Assembly (NCBI RefSeq): GCF_026241195.1
Contig: NZ_JAPFQO010000012.1
Span: 115,010 to 179,009 of the forward strand
DNA length: 64,000 nucleotides
Reading direction: 5' to 3'
Source: Pontibacter anaerobius
GTDB lineage: Bacteria; Bacteroidota; Bacteroidia; Cytophagales; Hymenobacteraceae
The notes under the pieces were generated by a model. The model saw only the letters and a list, made by a program, of their open reading frames with translations. It was not told where the DNA came from and did not search any database. Below are positions 44,089-51,861 of this stretch, in pieces (the stretch's first letter is position 1; every line of letters starts with the position of its first letter). A program made the translations under genes and the position numbers.

Positions 44089-44304
44089 TTACTTTTTCGC
44101 TTTAGCGCTTAGAATGACACCTATAATCCCTGCCAAGGATAAAATCAGTCCTTCAAAAAAGAGAACGGTAGAGATCGGGTGCCCCAGCTTTGTACCGTAG
44201 CCATACCCCAGGAAAAAGCAGCCTAAGACTATAACCAAAACAGATAGTATAACCTTTACTGTTTTCGCAATATCAGTACTCCTATTTTGGTTTATATCTT
44301 CCAT
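44089..44304 (-). CDS. Inserted two-helix membrane protein of unknown function
   Basis: 71 codons from ATG 44304 (a GTG three codons upstream at 44313 is the alternative). Two helices, VKVILSVLVIVLGCFFLGYG and STVLFFEGLILSLAGIIGVIL, with a Lys-rich end. It lies between nuoI and the 142-codon gene at 43648-44076 and is AT-rich compared with the operon. No known family. The pair may be a small regulatory or accessory addition, or passengers. Confidence 0.6.
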   Translation of the reverse strand: MEDINQNRSTDIAKTVKVILSVLVIVLGCFFLGYGYGTKLGHPISTVLFFEGLILSLAGIIGVILSAKAKK

Positions 44305-44315
44305 CCTATTCACAG

Positions 44316-44921
44316 TTAAGCTTTCTTCCTGGCCGCCAGCACTGCCGCTTTGGCAGCTGCCATTTCTTCCTGCTGCTTGGCAAACAGCTGTTTCTTCTCC
44401 TCGGCCTGCTCCGGCGTGAGGTCCGTAAAGTGGTAGACCATGTTCTTGATGTCTACTTCCGGGAAATCATACACCGGCGTCATGGTGAGGCAGTCGGTAG
44501 GGCAAACTGTGGTGCAGAGGCCGCAGTAGCAGCACTTGGCCATGTCGATGTCGAACACCGGCGCGTAGAGGCGCTTTTTGGTGCCATCTGATGTCATCCC
44601 AATATCTTCCGTGGCCTTCACCGACTCGATGGTGATGCAGTTGACGGGGCAGATCTTGGCGCAGAGGTCGCAGACAATGCAGTCGTCTATCTCGTTGTGC
44701 AGACGGTAGCGGCCGTTATCGGGCACAGGTATAGCCTCGTACGGGTACTTCAGTGTCACCTGTCCGTCGGCCTGCTTAAAGTAGTTCTCGTCCGTTACAT
44801 ACTCCGGCGTGCGGCGGTTGCGGGCGTTCTTAAAGTGTTTCCAGGTCAGGCTCAGCCCGCTCAGCAGCGACTTAACGACGTACCAGAAACCTGTATGTTT
44901 TTTTATGGCAGTTCTTTCCAT
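44316..44921 (-). CDS. nuoI: NADH-quinone oxidoreductase subunit I
   Basis: 201 codons. Ferredoxin-like subunit with two 4Fe-4S clusters: DCIVCDLCAKICPVNC and CCYCGLCTTVCPTDC provide the eight cysteines. C-terminal tail is extended and rich in Ala, Glu and Lys (EEKKQLFAKQQEEMAAAKAAVLAARKKA), longer than in E. coli NuoI, and probably helical. Follows nuoH on the transcript after a 172-bp gap with several hairpins. Confidence 0.96.
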   Translation of the reverse strand: MERTAIKKHTGFWYVVKSLLSGLSLTWKHFKNARNRRTPEYVTDENYFKQADGQVTLKYPYEAIPVPDNGRYRLHNEIDDCIVCDLCAKICPVNCITIESVKATEDIGMTSDGTKKRLYAPVFDIDMAKCCYCGLCTTVCPTDCLTMTPVYDFPEVDIKNMVYHFTDLTPEQAEEKKQLFAKQQEEMAAAKAAVLAARKKA

Positions 44922-44935
44922 TTTTTAGTTCTCTA

Positions 44936-45067
44936 CCGCAAGATTTCATCTTGTGGCATTGCATGAGGCAAGTTTTCAACTTGCGAAATCATACTTTTTA
45001 CTATCGTAATACAAGTTAAAACTTGTTTCGAAGACCACCGCAAGTTACGCTGTCGCTAAACTTGCGG
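44936..45067. repeat. Four hairpins with related CAAGWT cores between nuoH and nuoI
   Basis: In 132 bp there are: CCGCAAGAT-ttc-ATCTTGTGG (44936-44956), GCAAGTT-ttc-AACTTGC (44968-44984), ACAAGTT-aa-AACTTGT (45011-45026) and CCGCAAGTT...AACTTGCGG (45038-45067, 12-nt loop). All share CAAGTT or CAAGAT. They are in a non-coding gap of the nuo operon and would form a stem-loop array in its mRNA. Confidence 0.75.
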
Positions 45068-45093
45068 CAGCACCTGCTTTAATTTATAACTAA

Positions 45094-46197
45094 CTACACC
45101 ATCAACAACCGCCAGATGCCTGCTATTAAAACAACGGCCAAAGCAACCGGCGTCAGCACTTTCCAGCACAGGTGCATAAGCTGGTCCACGCGCAGGCGCG
45201 GGTACGTCCAGCGGAGCTGCAGCTGCAGAAACAAAAGTATAAATGTCTTGCTCACGAGCCAGAAAATCCCCCAAAGTATACCTGATACCTCCCCAACTGT
45301 GCCGGAGGTCCAGTAAGCCAGTGCCACAGGGCCGATGTTCGGCAAAGGTGTATTCCAGCTACCCAGGAACAGCACAACCGCCACCAGGCAAACCAGCACC
45401 ATCATACTATACTCGGCCAGGAACAGCACCGCAAACCGGAAACCCGAGTATTCTACGTGAAAACCCGCCACCAGCTCCGACTCCGCCTCCGGAATATCGA
45501 AAGGGGCGCGGTTGCTCTCGGCCAGCGAGGCGATGAAGTAGATCACGAAGCTCACTAAAAGTATAGGTGCCCGGAAAATGTTCCAGGTAGTGATGCCGCC
45601 AATGGTGGTGGTATTGATGCCCAGCGCCTCAATGCCGAATAGCCAGTTCATCTCGTACTCCAAGCCCGGAAACTGGTTCATCAAAGCGCCCTGTTGATAG
45701 CTGATCTCCTGAAAGTCCAGCGACTGCGTGATCATCACCACGGAAAGTATAGCCAGCCCCGCCGGTATTTCATACGATACGATCTGGGCCACCGAGCGCA
45801 TGGCACCTAGCATGGCATATTTGTTATTGGAGCCCCAGCCCGCCATCAGCAGCCCCACCACATCCAACGACACGATGGCCAGCAGGTAAAACACCCCGAT
45901 GCCGATGCCCGCAGGAATCAGGTTCGGGGCAAAGGGTACAACAGCGAAACCAGCGAATACGGCGGCGAAAATAAGGATGGGAGCCAGCTTGAAAAGGCTT
46001 TTATCGGCAGCAGCGGGCACAATGTCTTCTTTCTGCAGCAGCTTCAGCACGTCGGCCACAGCCTGCAGCGAACCCTGCGGCCCCGCCTCTGTGGGTCCTA
46101 CGCGGTCCTGCATAAAAGCGGCCACCTTGCGCTCGGCGTAAGCCAGCACAATTACCACTCCCAACAGAGCCCCCAAAGTCAGCAGAAAAGCAAGCAT
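45094..46197 (-). CDS. nuoH: NADH-quinone oxidoreductase subunit H
   Basis: 367 codons. Membrane subunit with the quinone chamber. Motifs: AYAERKVAAFMQDRVGPTEAGPQGSLQAVADVLKLLQKEDIVP, EIPAGLAILSVVM, ESNRAPFDIPEAESELVAGFHVEYSGFRFAVLFLAEY and FFLW-like ending RWTYPRLRVDQLMHLCWKVLTPVALA. It is the first gene of the operon here; a perfect -7 box lies 22 bp upstream. nuoA-G are not in this window on this strand. Confidence 0.96.
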   Translation of the reverse strand: MLAFLLTLGALLGVVIVLAYAERKVAAFMQDRVGPTEAGPQGSLQAVADVLKLLQKEDIVPAAADKSLFKLAPILIFAAVFAGFAVVPFAPNLIPAGIGIGVFYLLAIVSLDVVGLLMAGWGSNNKYAMLGAMRSVAQIVSYEIPAGLAILSVVMITQSLDFQEISYQQGALMNQFPGLEYEMNWLFGIEALGINTTTIGGITTWNIFRAPILLVSFVIYFIASLAESNRAPFDIPEAESELVAGFHVEYSGFRFAVLFLAEYSMMVLVCLVAVVLFLGSWNTPLPNIGPVALAYWTSGTVGEVSGILWGIFWLVSKTFILLFLQLQLRWTYPRLRVDQLMHLCWKVLTPVALAVVLIAGIWRLLMV

Positions 46198-46218
46198 AGG
46201 CGTTTAATTTTATCTCGA

Positions 46219-46226
46219 CAAAGGTA
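46219..46226 (-). promoter_or_regulatory. -7 element TACCTTTG of the nuoH-purF operon
   Basis: Perfect TAnnTTTG on the minus strand, 21 bp before the ATG of nuoH. Predicts a short leader of about 15 nt and makes nuoH the first gene of the transcript. Confidence 0.6.
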
Positions 46227-46286
46227 AGGGTTAATTCGGAAACCCGAAGGTACGGAAATTGTCCGAATCAGGATTTGCAGGATGAT

Positions 46287-46415
46287 TGGATGGACAGGGT
46301 TTCTGTCCAGGCGCTCGCATGTCTGCCAGATTCCTTGAGGTTTTTAAATGAAGCTGTGCCACCCTCCTGAGCTTTTTGCCAGCCTTGTCGCCCGGACAGA
46401 AACCCTGTCCGTCCA
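46287..46415. repeat. Compact inverted-repeat element
   Basis: GGACAGGGTTTCTGTCC (46292-46308) and its exact reverse complement (46394-46410) enclose 85 bp. Outward, the arms continue as imperfect matches (TTGGA / TCCAA; GCG / CGC inside). Each arm is also partly self-complementary (GGACAG...CTGTCC). This is the shape of a small non-autonomous mobile element or of a structured RNA. It lies between the nuo promoter and murI. Confidence 0.65.
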
Positions 46416-46460
46416 AACAAAAACCTTCACCCTATAACTTTCTAACTCTCTAACTTCCAA

Positions 46461-47276
46461 TCACTCCCACAGCGGGAAATGCTCCAGGTGCACTTTGCGC
46501 TTGAAGAAAATGCGGGTGCTTTCCTCGAAGGAGCGGGTAAAGTCGGATACGTAGAAATGGTGATCGCCCTTTAAGCTTTCAGCGGCGAGGCTATTCTGCT
46601 CCAGGTAGTCTTTCACCTGCTGTGCCACAATCTGGCTGGCGTCCAGCACATCTACTTCGCCTTTGTAGTAATTCTCAATTTGCTTTTTAATGAGCGGGTA
46701 ATGCGTGCAGCCAAGTATAAGCGCCTCGATGTCCTGCAGGTGCGGGTCCGAAAGGTAGGCATGTATCACGCTCTCAGAGATGGAATCGTTAAAGAACCCC
46801 TCCTCTATCATGGCGGCCAGCAGCGGCGTGGCCAGCGACTTCAGCTCGATGTTCTTGCCCAGTTCATCCACCTTTTTGCGGTACACATTGGAGTTCACGG
46901 TTTGCTTCGTACCTATCAGGCCGATGGTCTTGTCCGGGTAGGTCTGACCGATGTACTGCACGATCGGGTCGATGACATTGAGTACTTTGGCCTTGCTGCC
47001 CACATACTCCTTCACCAGTTCGTAAGCCGCCGCCGAGGCCGAGTTGCAGGCGATAAGAATAACCTTGCACTGCTGCCGAATCAGCAGGTCACAGATCTTA
47101 ACGGCATAGGCCTGTATGGCCGCCGTTGACTTATCGCCGTAAGGCAGGTGGGCCGTATCTCCAAAATAAATAATACGCTCGTTTGGCAATACATTTATAA
47201 TAGCCTGAGCTACAGTTAGTCCGCCTATCCCGCTATCAAAAATACCGATCGGCCTGTCTTTCTTTTCCTGGTTCAT
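46461..47276 (-). CDS. murI: Glutamate racemase
   Basis: 271 codons. Makes D-glutamate for peptidoglycan in the cytosol. Motifs: GIFDSGIGGLTVAQAI with catalytic-site Asp/Ser, LIACNSASAAAYEL (first catalytic Cys) and EALILGCTHYPLIKKQIENYY (second catalytic Cys). Normal length. Oriented with the nuo operon, but separated from it by the inverted-repeat element at 46287-46415 and the nuoH promoter. Confidence 0.95.
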   Translation of the reverse strand: MNQEKKDRPIGIFDSGIGGLTVAQAIINVLPNERIIYFGDTAHLPYGDKSTAAIQAYAVKICDLLIRQQCKVILIACNSASAAAYELVKEYVGSKAKVLNVIDPIVQYIGQTYPDKTIGLIGTKQTVNSNVYRKKVDELGKNIELKSLATPLLAAMIEEGFFNDSISESVIHAYLSDPHLQDIEALILGCTHYPLIKKQIENYYKGEVDVLDASQIVAQQVKDYLEQNSLAAESLKGDHHFYVSDFTRSFEESTRIFFKRKVHLEHFPLWE

Positions 47277-47608
47277 GAAGAGCGAATTTAGTTAAAACCC
47301 AGGCAAAGCTTTCGTTCACCCATAAAATTAATACGTTCACAAGGTTTTGTAACCTTTTAGAATTTATACTTACTGCAAAAAGTTATATTAGCGAAAAGAT
47401 AATTTACATGATGCTTCTTAACAAATAAAAAATATACAAACCATTTGCCATTTAACACCAAATTGCTATTTTAGCAGCATCTACGCCACACTTAGCTTTC
47501 TTCTCCGATCGCTAACCTTGCCAAAGGTGTCCCTCCACTATAAGGGAGAAACGGAAATAAACGACCGGCGAAACTGGTCACAACGGAAACCATACACCCT
47601 GTAAGCCC
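47277..47608. other. Divergent promoter region (murI / RDD protein) with palindrome
   Basis: 332 bp, AT-rich. Palindrome AAGGTT-ttgt-AACCTT (47341-47356) may be an operator. For the plus-strand gene, TTTG near 47446 and TATTTTAG about 20 bp later approach the promoter consensus. Confidence 0.4.
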
Positions 47609-48112
47609 ATGCAAAGCACGTTTACACTATCGCCTGCCCCTACGGTGAAACGCTCTGCCTTATACGGCACTCTTTCTGCCAGATTTGTATCATTTCTGGT
47701 AGACACCACCCTGCTGGTATTTTTCTACACTTTCATAGTTTACGGACTGAATGGGTCGCAGTCGCATGTTTACTCATGGGATAAAATGGTAGATGACAGC
47801 ATAAACCTTGCTGAACTGATGACTGTGGGTAAAATGGTATTCCTGAACCCTTTCTTCCCAATAATTCATTGGGCTTACTATACTTTCCTAGAGTCGTCTA
47901 ACAAGCAGGCCACCATTGGTAAGTTTACCCTTGGCCTGCGGGTAACCGACCTGCGCGGTAAACCCATCAGTTTTGCACAGGCAAACCTGCGTTACTTCTC
48001 AAAGCTGCTCTCGCTTCTTCCGCTCGGGCTTGGCTTTGTGCTGATGGTAAACTCGCGCCGGCACCAGATGCTGCATGATTACCTGGCCCGTGCTTTGGTC
48101 GTGAATGAGTAA
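47609..48112 (+). CDS. RDD-family membrane protein
   Basis: 167 codons. Begins with the RDD signature (ARFVSFLVDTTLLVFFYTFIV; R and D in helix 1) and ends with GKFTLGLRVTDLRGKPISFAQANLRYFSKLLSLLPLGLGFVLMVNSRRHQMLHDYLARALVV, which matches the family end. Two or three helices. RDD proteins are often small transport-related or Na+/H+ antiporter-like membrane proteins; the role here is unknown. No gene partner. Confidence 0.85.
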   Translation: MQSTFTLSPAPTVKRSALYGTLSARFVSFLVDTTLLVFFYTFIVYGLNGSQSHVYSWDKMVDDSINLAELMTVGKMVFLNPFFPIIHWAYYTFLESSNKQATIGKFTLGLRVTDLRGKPISFAQANLRYFSKLLSLLPLGLGFVLMVNSRRHQMLHDYLARALVVNE

Positions 48113-48187
48113 ACGTTCACTTAAAAATTGCACTCATATTTATACTTACACCTCCGGCATCGTATAATAGGCTATAAACCATTTACG

Positions 48188-48195
48188 AAAGGAGG
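48188..48195 (+). promoter_or_regulatory. Strong Shine-Dalgarno (AAAGGAGG) before the SPW protein
   Basis: Perfect anti-SD match with a 6-nt spacer to ATG 48202. Shine-Dalgarno sites are rare in Bacteroidota, so this marks an unusually efficient or horizontally shaped translation start. Confidence 0.8.
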
Positions 48196-48201
48196 ATTAC
48201 T

Positions 48202-48591
48202 ATGAGATTTATTCCGACCCGCTTCCATGGGGCGTTAGACTACGTGGTGGGGCTGGTTTTTATAGCTGCCCCCTGGCTGTTCGGCTTCTCAGAAGTTAGC
48301 TGGGCAACCTGGACCATCGTGATAGCAGGTATCCTGGTACTGCTTCAAACCATCTTCACCGATTTTGAGGTAGGCCTTATCCATAAGATACCGATGCAGT
48401 CGCACCTGATGGTGGATTTTGGACTTGGTGTGATCCTGGCGCTCTCTCCATGGCTGTTTAATTTTGCGGACCGTGTGTTTATGCCGCACCTGGTTGGTGG
48501 TATATTTGCCATACTTGCGTCGCTCACCACACACCGCAGGCCAAGCGAGTCTTACCGCACACGGCATGCCACACAGGAAACCATGCACTAA
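48202..48591 (+). CDS. SPW-repeat membrane protein
   Basis: 129 codons, four helices in two repeated pairs. Each repeat has the SPW-like motif: APWLFGFSEVSWATW and LSPWLFNFADRVF. Each begins with an amphipathic D/H stretch (FHGALDYVVGLVF, SHLMVDFGLGVIL). The family is of unknown function and usually envelope-associated. It has the only strong SD seen in the window and is followed by a terminator, so it is monocistronic. Confidence 0.85.
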   Translation: MRFIPTRFHGALDYVVGLVFIAAPWLFGFSEVSWATWTIVIAGILVLLQTIFTDFEVGLIHKIPMQSHLMVDFGLGVILALSPWLFNFADRVFMPHLVGGIFAILASLTTHRRPSESYRTRHATQETMH

Positions 48592-48611
48592 ACAAACTTT
48601 AAACGTAGCAG

Positions 48612-48644
48612 AAAGGCTGGCCCCATAAGGCCGGCCTTTTTTAT
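48612..48644 (+). terminator. Intrinsic terminator after the SPW gene
   Basis: AAAGGC(T)GGCC (48612-48622) / GGCC(G)GCCTTT (48629-48639), loop 6 nt, then a T run ending in a TTATACTT word. Confidence 0.9.
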
Positions 48645-48675
48645 ACTTGCCTGTTTTATGCTGGCGGCATTATCT

Positions 48676-48701
48676 TTTGTGTCGGCACATCGCTAACTTT
48701 G
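48676..48701 (+). promoter_or_regulatory. Promoter of the ABC-F gene, predicted leaderless
   Basis: TTTG (48676-48679) and a perfect -7 box TAACTTTG (48694-48701), 14 bp apart. The start would fall at about 48706-48708, on the ATG (48706), so the mRNA is leaderless or nearly so. Confidence 0.5.
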
Positions 48702-48705
48702 TAGT

Positions 48706-50595
48706 ATGAATTATCTATCAGCAGAGAATATATCCAAGAGCTTCGGCGACCGCTGGCTTTTCAAGAACCTTAACTTTGGCATCAGCCAGGGGCAGCGCGT
48801 GGTGCTGGTGGGCGTAAACGGCTCCGGCAAAACTACCCTGCTCAACATCCTGGCAGGCAAACTGCCGCCCGACGAGGGAAGCGTGAGCGTGCGCAAAGAG
48901 GTAAGCATCGGTTACCTGGGCCAGAACCCGGAGTTCGACGAGGAGCTAACCGTGCAGCAGACCATCTTCTCGATGCAGAACGAGACACTGCAACTGATAA
49001 AAGACTACGAGGCCGCCATCGCTAACCCTAGCACCGGAGCTGAGAAAATGCAGCAACTGATGGAGCGCATGGACGAGCTGCAGGCCTGGGACTTTGAGGT
49101 GAAGGTGAAGCAGATCCTCTCCAAACTGGGCATCAACAACCTGGATGTGCAGATCAAGAGCCTTTCCGGGGGCCAGCGCAAGCGTGTGGCCATGGCTCGT
49201 GTGCTGATAGAGGAGCCGGAGATGCTGATACTGGATGAGCCTACCAACCACCTCGACCTGGATACCATTGAGTGGCTGGAGGGGATGCTGAGTACGCAGA
49301 ACACTACCCTGCTGATGGTGACCCACGACCGCTATTTCCTGGACAAGGTGGCCAACGAGATTGCCGAGCTCGACAACGGCGAGATTTATACTTACAAAGG
49401 CAACTACAGCTACTTCCTGGAGAAGAAGGCCGAGCGTGAGCTGTCTGCCGCCGCCGAAACCGAGAAGGCCCGCAACCTGATGCGCAAAGAACTGGACTGG
49501 ATACGTCGGCAACCGAAGGCCCGTGGTACCAAGGCCAAGTATAGAGTGGACGCCTTTGAGGAACTGAAGGAGAAAGCCGCCAAGAAAACCGCCGCGCCGC
49601 AGCTGGAGCTGTCGGTAAAAACCACGCGCCAGGGTGGCAAGATCATCGAAGTGGACCACATCTCGAAATCCTTTGGGCAGAAGAAGATCGTTGATGACTT
49701 CAGCTATGTGTTCAAAAAGAAGGATCGCATTGGCATTGTAGGCCCGAACGGAGCAGGCAAATCCACGTTCCTGAACATGCTCACAGGCAAACTGCAGCCG
49801 GACGCGGGTGTGATAGAAGCTGGCCAGACCACCGTTTTCGGTTATTATACCCAGGACGAGCTGACGTTTAGGGAAGACCAACGCGTAATAGACATCGTAA
49901 AGGAGATTGCCGAGGTGGTGGAGATGGCCAACGGTGAGGTGATCACGGCCAGCCAATTTCTGCAGCACTTCCAGTTTGCGCCGCCGCAGCAGTATACCTT
50001 CGTGAGTAAGCTGAGCGGTGGCGAGAAGCGCCGCCTGCAGCTGCTGCGCGTGCTCATCAAGAACCCGAACTTCCTGATCCTCGATGAGCCAACCAACGAC
50101 CTGGACATCATCACGCTGAACATTCTGGAGGACTTCCTGCTGAACTTCGGCGGCTGTCTGCTCATCGTGAGCCACGACCGTTACTTTATGGACAGGCTGG
50201 TGGAGCACCTGTTCGTGTTTGAGGGCGATGGCAGGATACGCAACTTCCCGGGCAACTACACCGACTACCGTGAGTGGCTGAAAGAACAGGAAAAACAGGG
50301 CAAGCTGGAGCAGGAAGAGGCCAAAGCTGCCGCCCCGGCGCCTGTTGCGGAGAAGAAGCCGGAGCATCCGGAACAAAAGCGCAAGGCCACCTACAACGAG
50401 AAAAAAGAGTATGAGCGCCTGGAGAAAGAAATTGAGCAGTTGGAGAGCCGAAAAACTGAGCTGATCGAAATCATGAACGCCGGCACCACCACCGACCACG
50501 AGCAACTTACCGCCTGGGCTACCGAGCTGGAAAGTATAAACGGGCAACTGGAGGAGAAGGAATTCCGCTGGCTGGAGCTGGCCGAGTTGATGTAA
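48706..50595 (+). CDS. ABC-F family ATPase (Uup-like)
   Basis: 629 codons, two ABC domains in one chain, no membrane helices. Domain 1: GVNGSGKTTLLNIL (Walker A), SLSGGQRKRVAMARVLIEEPEMLILDEPTNHLDLDTIEWLE; domain 2: GPNGAGKSTFLNML, KLSGGEKRRLQLLRVLIKNPNFLILDEPTNDLDIITLNILE. A linker of about 85 residues joins them, and a coiled-coil C-terminal region (KKEYERLEKEIEQLESRKTELIEIM) is typical of Uup-type proteins, which bind branched DNA or ribosomes. Predicted leaderless start. Its role as translation factor or DNA-associated protein is not settled. Confidence 0.93.
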   Translation: MNYLSAENISKSFGDRWLFKNLNFGISQGQRVVLVGVNGSGKTTLLNILAGKLPPDEGSVSVRKEVSIGYLGQNPEFDEELTVQQTIFSMQNETLQLIKDYEAAIANPSTGAEKMQQLMERMDELQAWDFEVKVKQILSKLGINNLDVQIKSLSGGQRKRVAMARVLIEEPEMLILDEPTNHLDLDTIEWLEGMLSTQNTTLLMVTHDRYFLDKVANEIAELDNGEIYTYKGNYSYFLEKKAERELSAAAETEKARNLMRKELDWIRRQPKARGTKAKYRVDAFEELKEKAAKKTAAPQLELSVKTTRQGGKIIEVDHISKSFGQKKIVDDFSYVFKKKDRIGIVGPNGAGKSTFLNMLTGKLQPDAGVIEAGQTTVFGYYTQDELTFREDQRVIDIVKEIAEVVEMANGEVITASQFLQHFQFAPPQQYTFVSKLSGGEKRRLQLLRVLIKNPNFLILDEPTNDLDIITLNILEDFLLNFGGCLLIVSHDRYFMDRLVEHLFVFEGDGRIRNFPGNYTDYREWLKEQEKQGKLEQEEAKAAAPAPVAEKKPEHPEQKRKATYNEKKEYERLEKEIEQLESRKTELIEIMNAGTTTDHEQLTAWATELESINGQLEEKEFRWLELAELM

Positions 50596-50600
50596 AGTAT

Positions 50601-50635
50601 AATTCCCCTTCTGAGTTCAGAAGGGGAATTCTTTT
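50601..50635 (+). terminator. Terminator of the ABC-F gene
   Basis: A 14-bp stem AATTCCCCTTCTGA (50601-50614) / TCAGAAGGGGAATT (50617-50630), then CTTTTT. An AAGTATAA word overlaps the 5' arm (50595-50602). Confidence 0.92.
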
Positions 50636-51751
50636 TCAATCCAAACCTTTTACCACCACACTGGCCCGTTCGTTTTGCTGCCCCTGTCGCACAAAGGCGT
50701 TATGAAAGTCCTTCGGATCGTTTAGTACCTCGTAAAACTGATCGAGGTATTTCAGGGTTTGCCTCCTGTACCTCCTGTCCAGCTGGCTAAAATCTGTGTA
50801 TACTTTATAGATGGCGCTCTTGCGCTTGTTATAGAAATCCCGCATCTGCACGTATACTTTGTCCGGGTAGCTGTAGCCCCTGAACAGCCGCTGCCTTACC
50901 GTGCTGATACCCAACTCTGGCGGCGGCGAGGCATAAGGTGTGCTTACGATGCCTGCATAATCAAAGTCGAAGGGCACGGGTACGGGCGGGGAGTTTGGGT
51001 TCATCATCAGCAGGTCTATGTTGTGGCGGTAGGGCACCGACCAGTCTGTGTTGCCGATCATGAACTGGAAAAAGGCCATCTTTGCCATCGGCATAGTTGC
51101 GGCTCTGTCCATCCGTACCACAAGCGCTTCCGGTAAAACAGTGGCATTGTGCCGGCCCGCCATGATATCGTCATCCTCTATCAGGAAAGCGTATTGGGTT
51201 ACGGTTTTACGTTTGCCTTTCAGATCCTCGTACTGCACCCGGCAGAGCCTTACCCTGTAGCTGGTGTCTGTTACAACATTATAGAGTTTGTACACCAGGT
51301 ACTCGCGCAGCACATATTCATCGTTGAGGCAGTGGGTGACCATCTTAAGCTTGTTCACCTTTCCGAAAATGGTTTCCTCTACTGTTTTGCGGGAAAAATT
51401 TAGCTGAATGGGCGGGAAGTTGCACACGGAAGGGTCTCGGCGGCGGTTGCCCCGTACCCTTACCTTCAGCTTCTCCTCCACTTTGGCCCCACCTGAATCT
51501 GTATAGGTTATTACCGCCCGGTGAGATTTCCTTTCATCGCCACGGTCTTTCAGCACTTCCTTTACATCCATCGCCAGCTTAAAGTGCAGCACCTCATCGC
51601 TCAGAAACAGCGGGTTCTCGAGGTCTTGCCGTGCTTCTGCAACTGGCGCGGCCTGCGCGGAAAGTACACTTTTACCTGGCTGCGCCCAGAGTTGCAACGG
51701 CAAACTGAGCAGCAACAGGCGAATAAAAGTATACAGAACCCACGTTTTCAT
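50636..51751 (-). CDS. Secreted protein of unknown function, possible CotH-like kinase fold
   Basis: 371 codons. A Sec signal (LLLLSLPLQLWAQ) starts it. The middle part reads like a kinase-type protein of the CotH family: VNKLKMVTHCLNDEYVLREYLVYKLYNVV, then FFQFMIGNTDWSVPYRHNIDLL (an aspartate next to an asparagine-histidine pair, as in a catalytic loop) and VPVPFDFDYAGIVSTPYASPP (DFDYAG as the metal-binding motif). Preceding it, KVRVRGNRRRDPSVCNFPPIQLNFSRK is a conserved-looking Arg/Cys stretch. The kinase assignment is an inference from motif order only. Confidence 0.55.
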   Translation of the reverse strand: MKTWVLYTFIRLLLLSLPLQLWAQPGKSVLSAQAAPVAEARQDLENPLFLSDEVLHFKLAMDVKEVLKDRGDERKSHRAVITYTDSGGAKVEEKLKVRVRGNRRRDPSVCNFPPIQLNFSRKTVEETIFGKVNKLKMVTHCLNDEYVLREYLVYKLYNVVTDTSYRVRLCRVQYEDLKGKRKTVTQYAFLIEDDDIMAGRHNATVLPEALVVRMDRAATMPMAKMAFFQFMIGNTDWSVPYRHNIDLLMMNPNSPPVPVPFDFDYAGIVSTPYASPPPELGISTVRQRLFRGYSYPDKVYVQMRDFYNKRKSAIYKVYTDFSQLDRRYRRQTLKYLDQFYEVLNDPKDFHNAFVRQGQQNERASVVVKGLD

Positions 51752-51861
51752 ACCTGCTAATAGCTAATCATGATACCCCGGATATGTACCTTTGGCCAAG
51801 TCTGGATCTTGATGAACGAAGTATAGCCAACCTAAAAGAAGATTCTACTTACAGGGTAGTC

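Noticed and set aside
48946..50547. 533-codon minus-strand frame over the ABC-F gene
   Set aside because: Codon-structure shadow of a clear ABC-F ATPase; low-complexity Leu/His/Gln/Val composition.
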